Assembly (NCBI GenBank): GCA_016869895.1 | Contig: VGDC01000081.1 | Location: forward strand, 1 to 7,767 | DNA: 7,767 nt | From: Alphaproteobacteria bacterium | GTDB lineage: Bacteria; Pseudomonadota; Alphaproteobacteria; Rickettsiales; VGDC01 | Direction of reading: 5' to 3' | In this document: piece after piece, positions 1-6,268 of the stretch | Position numbering within the stretch: the stretch's first letter is position 1 | Layout: the number at the start of each line of letters is the position of its first letter | The notes under the pieces: model-generated | Told to the model about the DNA's origin: nothing | The model's database searches: none | Seen by the model: only the letters and a program-made list of their open reading frames with translations | Position numbers and translations under genes: made by a program

Positions 1-1146
1 CGTTCCGGTCATGCCCGCCAGTTTGGGGTGGAGGCGGAAATAGTTCTGGAAGGTGATGGATGCCAGCGTCTGGTTCTCGTTCTGGATGCGGGTGTGTTCC
101 TTCGCTTCCAGCGCCTGATGCAGACCTTCGGAATAGCGGCGGCCTTCCATCATACGACCGGTGAATTCGTCGATGATGACGACCTTATTGTCCTTGACGA
201 TGTAATCCACGTCGCGGGTGAACAGCTTATGGGCGCGGAGTGCCTGATTCACATGGTGGACGACGGAGACGTTCTCGATGTCATAGAGTTCCGTGCCGGG
301 TTTGACGATGCCGTCTTCCTGCGAAAGCAGCTCTTCCACATGGCGCACGCCCTCTTCGGTCAGCACCACGCTTTTGCCTTTTTCGTCCTTTTCGTAATCC
401 GCATCGACGAGGTTCAGCATCACCGCGTTGATGCGGGTGTAAAGCTCGGAGTTATCCTGCGTCGGGCCGGAGATGATGAGCGGGGTGCGCGCTTCGTCGA
501 TGAGGATGGAGTCCACCTCGTCCACGATGGCGAAGTTGAACGGACGCTGCACCATCTGCTCGCGCGCGTATTTCATGTTGTCGCGGAGGTAATCGAAGCC
601 GAATTCGTTGTTCGTGCCGTAGGTGATGTCGGCGCGGTAAGCTTCGGCGCGCTGGTAATCGTCCAGCTCATGCACGATGCAGCCGACCGTCAAGCCGAGG
701 AAGCCGTGGAGTTTCGCCATCCATGCGGAGTCGCGGGAAGCGAGGTAGTCGTTCACGGTGACGACATGCACGCCTTTGCCGGTGAGGGCGTTCAGATAAG
801 AGGGCAGGGTCGCAACGAGGGTTTTACCTTCACCCGTCTTCATCTCGGAGATCATGCCTTTATGCTGCACGATACCGCCGATCATCTGTACATCGAAATG
901 GCGCATGCCAAGGACGCGTTTGGAGGCTTCGCGCACGGTGGCGAAAGCGTCGGGCAGGATGTCGTCCAGCGATTCGCCTTTTTCGAGGCGGTCACGCAGC
1001 CAAGGGGTGCGGGCTTGCAACTCCTCGTCGCTCAGTGCGATGAGCGAAGGCTCCAGCGCGTTGATGGCATCCACCTGCGCCTGCAAGGAGCGGATGAAGC
1101 GTTCGTTAGCGGAACCGAAGATTTTACGCGCGAGAGAGCCGAACAT
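1..1146 (-). CDS. secA: Protein translocase subunit SecA, N-terminal part (runs off the left edge)
   Basis: SecA is the cytoplasmic ATPase motor that pushes unfolded preproteins through the SecYEG channel. The first 382 codons are present, against roughly 900 in a full SecA; the reading frame is open to base 1. The protein begins MFGSLARKIFGSANERF. The Walker A motif MKTGEGKT lies at residues 102-109, with the lysine at 108 as in E. coli SecA. VTVNDYLASRD is at 129-139, YGTNNEFGFDYLRDNM at 176-191, and the DEAD-box Walker B DEVDSILIDEARTPLI starts at 209. The preprotein cross-linking domain follows, and the visible part ends at LAGMTGT. The ATG at 1146 is preceded by GGAG (1158-1161, minus strand) 11 nt upstream and by a promoter with a perfect -35 box. 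The gene is divergent from the secreted PPIase. No damage is seen in the visible part, and the identification is secure. Confidence 0.98.
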   Translation of the reverse strand, partial: MFGSLARKIFGSANERFIRSLQAQVDAINALEPSLIALSDEELQARTPWLRDRLEKGESLDDILPDAFATVREASKRVLGMRHFDVQMIGGIVQHKGMISEMKTGEGKTLVATLPSYLNALTGKGVHVVTVNDYLASRDSAWMAKLHGFLGLTVGCIVHELDDYQRAEAYRADITYGTNNEFGFDYLRDNMKYAREQMVQRPFNFAIVDEVDSILIDEARTPLIISGPTQDNSELYTRINAVMLNLVDADYEKDEKGKSVVLTEEGVRHVEELLSQEDGIVKPGTELYDIENVSVVHHVNQALRAHKLFTRDVDYIVKDNKVVIIDEFTGRMMEGRRYSEGLHQALEAKEHTRIQNENQTLASITFQNYFRLHPKLAGMTGT

Positions 1147-1186
1147 GGCTGGGGAAACTCCAATGGGTGTCTTTTTCAATCGGCTA

Positions 1187-1215
1187 TAGATAGGCCTGTA
1201 GAGTGCGGATGTCAA
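1187..1215 (-). promoter_or_regulatory. Candidate sigma-70-type promoter for secA
   Basis: On the minus strand a perfect -35 box TTGACA (1210-1215) is followed after 17 nt by TATCTA (1187-1192) as the -10 box. The -10 matches the consensus at only three of six positions, but the -35 match and the spacing are ideal. The position would give a leader of about 35 nt before the secA ATG. This is inferred from sequence only. Confidence 0.5.
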
Positions 1216-1224
1216 TTCCCCCGC

Positions 1225-1253
1225 TTGCCAAAAGGGGCATACTATGCGATAAA
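1225..1253 (+). promoter_or_regulatory. Candidate sigma-70-type promoter for the PPIase-argJ-mutT-MAPEG run
   Basis: TTGCCA (1225-1230, five of six matches to the -35 consensus) is followed after exactly 17 nt by GATAAA (1248-1253, four of six matches to the -10 consensus). It lies about 67 nt upstream of the PPIase start and would drive the whole plus-strand run, because no other promoter is evident before argJ. It sits back to back with the secA promoter, with only 9 nt between the two -35 boxes. Confidence 0.4.
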
Positions 1254-1319
1254 TCTTTCGATTTTTAAGGCTAACGCCCCCTCATAAGACTTCTAAAATC
1301 CTCAAAGGAAATCACGGCC

Positions 1320-2348
1320 ATGAAACGCTCCACGCTTACCGCATTGCTTGCTTCCACCATCGTCGGCGGCTCCCTGTTCGCCTATAGCGTCGTCTCCGCA
1401 GAGGACAAAGCCGCTCCCGCCAAGGTAGAAGCGGAAGCGAACACCAAGAAGCCCGGCAACTACACGGTCATCAAATACAAAGGCGGCGAAATCACCAAAG
1501 CCGAGCTGGACACCCAGTGGGCGACCCTCTTCCCCGATGGTGACGCGCCCGATTTCGACAGCTTCGACAATAACGTGAAAATCGAGATCCTGAAGAACCT
1601 CGCCCGTGAGCGTCTGGTGCTCGAAAAAGCCTATGCGAAGAAAATCGACACCACCTCCGAAGTCCAGAAACAGATGGAAGCCGCGAAGCGTCAAATCGTC
1701 GTTCAGGCCTACTTGAAAAGCATCATCGACGAGCTGGTGACCGAGAAGGACATGAAGAAGGATTATGAAGTCGTCGTCGAGAAGTTCAAAGGCAAGGAAG
1801 AGGTGAAGGCCCGCCACATCCTCGTCGAGACCGAAGCCGAAGCCAACGAGGTCTATAAACAGCTGAAGGACGGCGCGGACTTCGCCAAACTCGCGCAGGA
1901 GAAATCCGCCGATAAAGGCAGCGGTTCCAACGGTGGCGACCTCGGTTACTTCACCAAGGAGCGCATGGTGCCTGAATTCGGTGAAGCCGCCTTCGCCGCG
2001 AAGAAAGGCGATCTCCTCAAGCCTGTGAAGAGCGATTTCGGCTGGCATGTCATCCTCGTGGAAGACCACCGCCCCGTGAAAGCCCCGACCTTCGAGGAAG
2101 CCAAGCCGAAACTGCAGGCTGGCCTTGCTCCCGCAGCCGTCGAGAACTACGTCAGCAAGCTGTTCGACCAGAGCAACGTGAAATATTATGACGCAGATGG
2201 CAAGGAACTGAAAGCGACCGAGCCCACCGCGGAAGCACCCGCTGCAGCCGCTTCCGATAAAGCGGGTATGGATGACGCACAGGCCGCAGCGACTGCTGCT
2301 GCACTGGTGAAAGCCAAAGAAAAGCACGCTAAAGAAGCTGCGGAATAA
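1320..2348 (+). CDS. Secreted parvulin-type peptidylprolyl isomerase (PpiC/SurA-like)
   Basis: This protein (342 aa) is predicted to catalyse cis-trans isomerisation of prolyl bonds in exported proteins and to act as a periplasmic folding factor. It starts with a signal peptide: K2 and R3, a hydrophobic stretch at about 5-24, and a likely cleavage after VSA (residue 27). Residues 47-150 form a mainly helical SurA/PpiC-like N-terminal region. The parvulin domain covers about 162-255, with ARHILVE (164-170), GGDLGYF (205-211), MVPEF (216-220) and FGWHVILVED (240-249). After about residue 292 comes an alanine-, lysine- and glutamate-rich tail of low complexity, probably disordered or helical. 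No lipobox or C-terminal membrane segment is seen. AAGGA at 1305-1309 precedes the ATG with good spacing. The gene is divergent from secA and 6 nt upstream of argJ. The exact family member (PpiC, PrsA-like or SurA-like) cannot be fixed. Confidence 0.93.
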   Translation: MKRSTLTALLASTIVGGSLFAYSVVSAEDKAAPAKVEAEANTKKPGNYTVIKYKGGEITKAELDTQWATLFPDGDAPDFDSFDNNVKIEILKNLARERLVLEKAYAKKIDTTSEVQKQMEAAKRQIVVQAYLKSIIDELVTEKDMKKDYEVVVEKFKGKEEVKARHILVETEAEANEVYKQLKDGADFAKLAQEKSADKGSGSNGGDLGYFTKERMVPEFGEAAFAAKKGDLLKPVKSDFGWHVILVEDHRPVKAPTFEEAKPKLQAGLAPAAVENYVSKLFDQSNVKYYDADGKELKATEPTAEAPAAAASDKAGMDDAQAAATAAALVKAKEKHAKEAAE

Positions 2349-2354
2349 GCATTT

Positions 2355-3593
2355 ATGACCCAGATTTCGCCACTGGCACCGGAGCATATCGTTGATTTGC
2401 CACCGGTCGCCGGTGTGCGACTGGCCGCGACCTACGCTGCCATCCGCTACAAAACCCCACGCCCGGACCTGATGCTGGCCTTGCTGGATGAAGGCACGAC
2501 GGTCGCCGGCGTCTTCACTCTTTCGCTGGCCGCTTCCGCTCCGGTGGAGCGTGGCCGCTGGGCATTGAAAGCAGGCGGCGGCAAAGCGCGCGCGCTGGTA
2601 GTGAATGCAGGGAATTCCAACGCTTTCACCGGAAAATCCGGCGAGAAAGCCGTGGATGAGACGGTCGCGGCCGCTGCGGCGGTAGCGGGCTGCAAACCCG
2701 AAGAAGTCTTCGTGGCCTCCACGGGTGTCATCGGCGAGAAACTGCCTTTCGAGAAAATCACCGCCGTTCTGCCGGATTTGGCGGAAAAAGCAGGGGATGG
2801 GGGTTGGGATGAATCCTCCCGCTCCATCCTCACCACTGACACCTTCGCCAAACGCACCTTCCGCAAGGTGCAAATCGGTGGAAAGACGGTGACGCTTTCC
2901 GGCTTCGCCAAAGGTTCGGGCATGATTGCCCCGCATATGGGCACGATGCTGGCGTTCCTCTTCACCGATGCGGCCATCGCCCCTGATGTGCTGCAAACGA
3001 TGCTGCAAGCGGCGAATGACAAATCCTTCAATGCCATCACCGTCGATTCAGACACTTCGACCAGCGACACGGCCTTGCTCTTTGCTACCGGAAAAGCGGG
3101 TAATGCATCAATCGAATCCCTAACCAGTGAAGATGCCGAGACCTTCGCCGCCGCGCTGGATAGCGTGATGCTGGAGCTGGCCCATCTCATCATCAAGGAC
3201 GGTGAAGGGGCGAGCAAATTCGTGGCCATCGAAGTCACCGGCGCGGCGGATGATGCTGCCGCGCGCCGCATAGGCCTCGCCATCGGCAATTCGCCGCTGG
3301 TTAAAACCGCCATCGCCGGTTGCGATCCCAACTGGGGGCGGTTGGTCATGGCGGTGGGCAAAGCGGGCGAGAAGGCCGACCGCGATAACCTCGCCATCTG
3401 GATTGGCGGAGTATTGGTGGCGGAAAACGGCGAAGTCAGCCCGGATTACCGCGAGCCACCCACGGCGGAATACATGAAAGGCCGTGACATCCACATCCGC
3501 GTGGACGTGGCGGTGGGCAAAGGCGAAGCGACCATCTGGACGTGTGATTTCACCAAACGTTACATCGAAATCAACGCGGATTATAGGAGCTGA
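2355..3593 (+). CDS. argJ: Bifunctional glutamate N-acetyltransferase / ornithine acetyltransferase ArgJ
   Basis: ArgJ transfers the acetyl group from N-acetylornithine to glutamate in the cyclic arginine pathway. Bifunctional members can also use acetyl-CoA; this cannot be read from sequence. The 412 aa are full length. Family motifs are present in order: NAGNSNAFTG (84-93), the oxyanion-hole region STGVIG (122-127), KGSGMIAPHMGTML (186-199) around the self-cleavage site, DSDTSTSDT (231-239), KDGEGASKF (281-289), DPNWGRLVMAVGKAG (324-338) and the C-terminus YIEINADYRS. The proenzyme cuts itself before a threonine, here T197, which then becomes the nucleophile. The residue before it is Gly rather than the common Ala. 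The gene begins 6 nt after the PPIase stop with only a weak ribosome site (GGAA, about 10 nt upstream), suggesting translational coupling. The enzyme is cytoplasmic. Confidence 0.97.
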   Translation: MTQISPLAPEHIVDLPPVAGVRLAATYAAIRYKTPRPDLMLALLDEGTTVAGVFTLSLAASAPVERGRWALKAGGGKARALVVNAGNSNAFTGKSGEKAVDETVAAAAAVAGCKPEEVFVASTGVIGEKLPFEKITAVLPDLAEKAGDGGWDESSRSILTTDTFAKRTFRKVQIGGKTVTLSGFAKGSGMIAPHMGTMLAFLFTDAAIAPDVLQTMLQAANDKSFNAITVDSDTSTSDTALLFATGKAGNASIESLTSEDAETFAAALDSVMLELAHLIIKDGEGASKFVAIEVTGAADDAAARRIGLAIGNSPLVKTAIAGCDPNWGRLVMAVGKAGEKADRDNLAIWIGGVLVAENGEVSPDYREPPTAEYMKGRDIHIRVDVAVGKGEATIWTCDFTKRYIEINADYRS

Positions 3594-3690
3594 GGAGGGC
3601 GCGAGGACAGTAGTCCGAGCCAGCCATGAGCCAGCGAAGCGTCGCCCATATGAAAATCAGCAGATTTTCATGGGGCAAAATAAGGCAAAC
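3594..3690 (+). repeat. Hairpin-rich intergenic element between argJ and mutT
   Basis: This 100-nt gap is the only long spacer in an otherwise packed four-gene run. It contains a perfect 9-bp inverted repeat, ATGAAAATC (3650-3658) and GATTTTCAT (3663-3671), around the loop AGCA. CCC (3645-3647) and GGG (3672-3674) extend the stem past a 2-nt bulge. Upstream there is a small hairpin GGAC-AGTA-GTCC (3605-3616), a tandem repeat of GAGCCAGC (3617-3624 and 3628-3635, 3 nt apart), and possible outer pairing of GGGCG (3597-3601) with CGCCC (3643-3647). There is no T-run, so it does not look like an intrinsic terminator. It may be a REP-like repeat or an mRNA processing/stability element. The structures are visible; the role is inferred. 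Confidence 0.55.
3682..3685 (+). promoter_or_regulatory. Ribosome binding site that decides the mutT start
   Basis: AAGG lies 8 nt before the ATG at 3694. The in-frame ATG at 3670 has no comparable site and lies inside the right arm of the 9-bp hairpin. The ATG at 3694 also gives a protein starting directly at the MutT core, so it is preferred. Confidence 0.6.
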
Positions 3691-3693
3691 TTT

Positions 3694-4092
3694 ATGAAAA
3701 CCATACTCGTTTCCGCTGTCGCGCTGGTCGACCTTGACGGACGCGTGCTGCTCGCCAGCCGCCCGAAAGGCAAGCACCTTGAAGGGATGTATGAATTCCC
3801 CGGTGGTAAGGTGGAGGAGGGCGAAAGTCCTGAAGCCGCGCTCATCCGCGAATTGAAGGAAGAGCTGGACATCAATGTGGCAGAAAGCTGCCTCTCGCCC
3901 TTCACTTTCGTGACGCATAAATACGACGAGAAATTTATTCTCCTCATGCTATACCTCTGCCGGAAATGGCAAGGTGAGGTGACGCCGCTGGAAGGCCAGC
4001 ACCTCATCTGGAAAACGCCCAATGCAATGCGCGATATTCCCATGCCACCCGCCGATGTTCCACTTGTCGCCATGTTAAGGGATTTCCTATGA
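3694..4092 (+). CDS. mutT: MutT-type Nudix hydrolase (probable 8-oxo-dGTP diphosphatase)
   Basis: The family hydrolyses oxidised nucleotides such as 8-oxo-dGTP to the monophosphate, keeping them out of DNA. The protein is 132 aa, the usual MutT size. The N-terminus VSAVALVDLDGRVLLASRP (6-24) and EFPGGKVEEGE (34-44) are typical. The Nudix box runs from G38 through E44 to RELKEELDI (52-60); the catalytic R52, E53, E56 and E57 are present. The glycine of the consensus REUxEExGU is D59 here, a mild deviation. The ATG at 3694 is chosen over 3670 and over a longer open frame reaching back into argJ, because of the AAGG site and family length. It follows argJ after the structured spacer and overlaps the MAPEG gene by ATGA. 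Other Nudix substrates cannot be excluded. Confidence 0.9.
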   Translation: MKTILVSAVALVDLDGRVLLASRPKGKHLEGMYEFPGGKVEEGESPEAALIRELKEELDINVAESCLSPFTFVTHKYDEKFILLMLYLCRKWQGEVTPLEGQHLIWKTPNAMRDIPMPPADVPLVAMLRDFL

Positions 4093-4517
4093 GTTCTATT
4101 CTGCTTGTCTTCCCCGCTCTCGTCACTTGGCTGGCCTTGGGGGTCTATTTCTTCGTTTTCCTGAATGCAGGGCGTTCGCGCCGTAAGCATAACGTCCTCG
4201 CGCCTTCGATGGATGGCCCGCCAGAGTTCCTCCGCGCCCAACGAGTACAGACCAACACTGTCGAGCAGCTGGTGTTCTTCCTGCCTGCGCTTTGGCTTTT
4301 CGCGCTGTACATGAATCCCCTTTGGGCGGCCATTCTGGGTTCTATCTGGGTGATCGGCCGCATCATCTACGCGTTGGCCTATTACAAAGAAGCCAGCAAG
4401 CGCACTGCCGGATTCATCATTTCCGCTTTTGCGACGCTCATCCTGTGGGTCGGATCGCTTTGGGGAATCATCAACGTCATCCTCGTGTTGACGCGCATCA
4501 GCCAGCCTGCCGCTTAA
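4089..4517 (+). CDS. MAPEG family membrane protein
   Basis: This is a 142-aa integral membrane protein of the MAPEG family (membrane-associated proteins in eicosanoid and glutathione metabolism). Some family members are trimeric glutathione transferases or peroxidases. Four hydrophobic segments are visible, at about 4-25, 60-75, 77-98 and 108-135. The family signature FLRAQRVQTNTVEQLVFFLP covers 47-66, and GSIWVIGRIIYALAYYKEASKR covers 84-105 in consecutive pieces. The C-terminus is short. The start codon overlaps the mutT stop (ATGA, 4089-4092), so translation is probably coupled. Its stop overlaps that of the convergent methyltransferase. The bacterial substrate is unknown, and glutathione use is only a possibility from the family. 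Confidence 0.9.
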   Translation: MSSILLVFPALVTWLALGVYFFVFLNAGRSRRKHNVLAPSMDGPPEFLRAQRVQTNTVEQLVFFLPALWLFALYMNPLWAAILGSIWVIGRIIYALAYYKEASKRTAGFIISAFATLILWVGSLWGIINVILVLTRISQPAA

Positions 4518-5383
4518 AGAAAATCCTTCAAGCTCGCCGTCGCGCTGCCGCGCGCCAAGGGCTTTGGCTGGCTGGCATGGGGTTTCCATGCGGTCAGCGT
4601 CACCAGTTCGAAACTCGCCACAATCCGCCCTTCCGCATCGGCGAATTTCTCCTGATACATCTCCGCTGCGCGCATGAAGGTCTTCCGGCGCGAGAAGCCT
4701 TTGCGCGCATGCAGCAGGGCATTGCTTTCGCCCATGCCGCGCAGATCATGCATCAATGCGAAGATGTTGTCATAACTAACGGTGATGACTTCCGCATCCA
4801 CCACGGGCAGGGAGAACCCCGCCCGTTGCAGCAGGCTACCCGCATCGCGCACATCCACGAAGGGCGAGACATTCGCGGCGATGCCGCCTTCCACTTCCAG
4901 CGTCGCCAGCTCCAGCGATTGACGCAGTTCCTTCAGCGTCTGCCCGCCGAAGAGCATCGCCAGCAAGAGGCCGTCGGATTTGAGGGCGCGGCGCAGCTGC
5001 ACCAACGCGCCCGGAAGGTCGTTCACCCAATGCAGCGACAAGGCCGAAAACGCCACATCGAAGCTGTTCTCTGCGAAGGGCAGGAATTCCTCATCCGCCA
5101 CTACTTTCAATGCCGCGCCGCTTTTGCGCGAGAGAGTGGGGGAAAGCTCGGCCTCCACGATATGCTCGATGCCGCCGCGCCCAGCGAGCATCTGCGCCAT
5201 CTGGCCGCTATGCGCACCCAGGTCGAGGGCGAGGGGGAAGGTGCGGGTCACGTCCTCCAAGCGGTCGGCCAAGCGATCGGCAGCTTCGCGGAAGAGGAAA
5301 TCATGGCGCGCGAAATCCCCTGCCGCGCGCGCACGATGCAGGCCGACGCGTTTTCTATCGAATATCAGGGGTGAATCGTTCAT
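4514..5383 (-). CDS. SAM-dependent methyltransferase-fold protein, NDUFAF5/BioC-like
   Basis: The protein has a class I SAM-binding fold and resembles NDUFAF5, the mitochondrial complex I assembly factor that hydroxylates an arginine of NDUFS7. Counting 289 aa from the ATG at 5383: FDRKRVGLHRARA (8-20), SAM motif I LALDLGAHSG (51-60), LSLHWVNDLPGAL (115-127), LFGGQTLKELR (144-154), RGMGESN (215-221) and the C-terminal WKPHASQPKPLARGSA (266-281). The last four blocks are hallmarks of the NDUFAF5 group rather than of biotin-pathway BioC. An in-frame ATG at 5410 would add nine residues and overlap the ComF start. I prefer 5383 because the family core begins just after it, though neither start has a strong ribosome site. 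The gene is divergent from comF, and its stop overlaps the convergent MAPEG stop by 4 nt (TTAA). Whether it methylates or hydroxylates is not visible. Confidence 0.9.
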   Translation of the reverse strand: MNDSPLIFDRKRVGLHRARAAGDFARHDFLFREAADRLADRLEDVTRTFPLALDLGAHSGQMAQMLAGRGGIEHIVEAELSPTLSRKSGAALKVVADEEFLPFAENSFDVAFSALSLHWVNDLPGALVQLRRALKSDGLLLAMLFGGQTLKELRQSLELATLEVEGGIAANVSPFVDVRDAGSLLQRAGFSLPVVDAEVITVSYDNIFALMHDLRGMGESNALLHARKGFSRRKTFMRAAEMYQEKFADAEGRIVASFELVTLTAWKPHASQPKPLARGSATASLKDFL

Positions 5384-5398
5384 ACTCGCTTCGCTATC

Positions 5399-5403
5399 AG
5401 GAG
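5399..5403 (+). promoter_or_regulatory. Ribosome binding site of comF
   Basis: AGGAG is located 5 nt before the ATG at 5409. It fixes the ComF start against the longer open frame that extends upstream antisense to the methyltransferase. It lies between the two divergent start codons, so the comF promoter must lie within the opposite gene. Confidence 0.65.
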
Positions 5404-5408
5404 ATTCC

Positions 5409-6170
5409 ATGCCTCTTTTATCAGCCCTGCCGCGATTAGCAAGCCTTGCCGCGAAATCCGCGATGGATACGGTCTTCCCGCCGCGCTGCTATGCGTGCAA
5501 TGAGCTGACGGGCGGGCAGCATGGCCTCTGCGCCCCGTGTTGGGAGGGGGTGAATTTCATCTCCGCGCCGTTCTGCGCCCGTTGCGGCATGCCCTTCGCG
5601 CACGGAATGGGCAGCGAGGCGGCGGAATGCATGCCTTGCCTGACGCTTTCTCCGCCCTTCGCCAAAGCCCGCGCGGTCTTCGCCTATGATGATGGCAGCC
5701 GCCGCCTTATCACCCGCTATAAATATGATGATCGCACCCATGCCACGCCCATGTATGCCGCATGGCTGGCGCGCGCAGGAGCGGAATTGTTGGGCGAAGC
5801 GGATTACATCATCCCCGTGCCGTTACACCGCTGGCGGCTGGTGCAACGGCGGTATAACCAATCCGCCCTGCTGGTGCAGGGTTTGGCGAAACTGTCGGAA
5901 AAACCCGCCTTGCTGAGCGGTCTGCGGCGCACACGACACACCCAACAACAAGTGGGGTTGACGCGCGAGCAACGCATAGCCAATGTGGAGGATGCCTTCG
6001 CGATTCCACCCAAACACGCTGCGCAGCTTCAGGGGAAAACGGTGCTATTGGTGGATGACGTGTTGACCACGGGCGCGACCATCGAATCCTGCACCCGCGC
6101 CTTGCTGGATGCGGGTGTGGCGACTGTTCACGTCCTCACGCTTGGTCGCACCACCGATGACGATGTGTGA
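5409..6170 (+). CDS. comF: ComF family protein (phosphoribosyltransferase-like)
   Basis: ComF proteins carry a zinc-finger region followed by a type I phosphoribosyltransferase domain. They are linked to DNA uptake or processing of incoming single-stranded DNA in competent bacteria; the role in alphaproteobacteria is not settled. The protein is 253 aa. Cysteine pairs at 27/30 (CYAC), 41/44 (CAPC), 56/59 (CARC) and 74/77 (CMPC) form the metal-binding region. YKYDDRT (104-110), IIPVPLHRWRLVQRRYNQS (134-152) and the PRPP-binding loop VLLVDDVLTTGAT (212-224) are all intact. The ATG at 5409 has AGGAG 5 nt upstream. It is back to back with the NDUFAF5-like gene, 25 nt between starts. Full-length competence machinery is not in this window. 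Confidence 0.94.
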   Translation: MPLLSALPRLASLAAKSAMDTVFPPRCYACNELTGGQHGLCAPCWEGVNFISAPFCARCGMPFAHGMGSEAAECMPCLTLSPPFAKARAVFAYDDGSRRLITRYKYDDRTHATPMYAAWLARAGAELLGEADYIIPVPLHRWRLVQRRYNQSALLVQGLAKLSEKPALLSGLRRTRHTQQQVGLTREQRIANVEDAFAIPPKHAAQLQGKTVLLVDDVLTTGATIESCTRALLDAGVATVHVLTLGRTTDDDV

Positions 6171-6184
6171 GCGGTCTTTTTTCA

Positions 6185-6268
6185 CGCCGCATGGGCGGCG
6201 GCGCGCAGTAACTTCGTTGAGCTAAAGCTTCGCGCTTGCCGATTCCCTTGGAATCGGAATTACTGCGC
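6185..6268. repeat. Multi-stem inverted-repeat element between comF and the M48 gene
   Basis: The gap between the convergent genes holds nested palindromes. An outer perfect 9-bp pair, GCGCAGTAA (6203-6211) and TTACTGCGC (6260-6268), encloses a perfect 8-bp hairpin CCGATTCC-CTT-GGAATCGG (6239-6257) and a short stem AAGC/GCTT (6225-6228, 6234-6237). A separate hairpin CGCCGC-ATGG-GCGGCG (6185-6200) precedes it. The right outer arm is also the last codons and stop of the M48 gene. The T-run (6177-6182) lies before, not after, the first hairpin on the plus strand, and reads as A's on the minus strand, so neither strand has a classical intrinsic terminator. It could stop transcription or protect 3' ends for both genes, or be a REP/BIME-like element. 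Role inferred. Confidence 0.6.

Noticed and set aside
28..1287. Long plus-strand open frame of 419 codons
   Set aside because: It lies antisense to secA, whose minus-strand translation carries all SecA motifs. Its histidine/valine/aspartate-rich composition is typical of a GC-rich shadow frame.
1302..3008. Long minus-strand open frame of 568 codons
   Set aside because: It is antisense to the PPIase and argJ, both clearly recognised, and its product shows no family motif.
2447..3397. Minus-strand open frame of 316 codons
   Set aside because: It lies entirely within argJ and is rich in Ser/Ala without any recognisable motif.
3484..3693. Upstream extension of the mutT frame into argJ
   Set aside because: It would add 70 residues with no Nudix character and overlap argJ by 110 nt. 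The AAGG site and family length support 3694.
4292..5374. Plus-strand open frame of 360 codons
   Set aside because: It is mostly antisense to the NDUFAF5-like gene and overlaps MAPEG; it shows no domain.
6171..6200. Possible intrinsic terminator after comF or after the M48 gene
   Set aside because: The T6 run (6177-6182) comes before the CGCCGC/GCGGCG hairpin on the plus strand, and is an A-run on the minus strand, so the order is wrong for both. The only stem before the T-run is a 4-bp ACCG/CGGT with a long loop.
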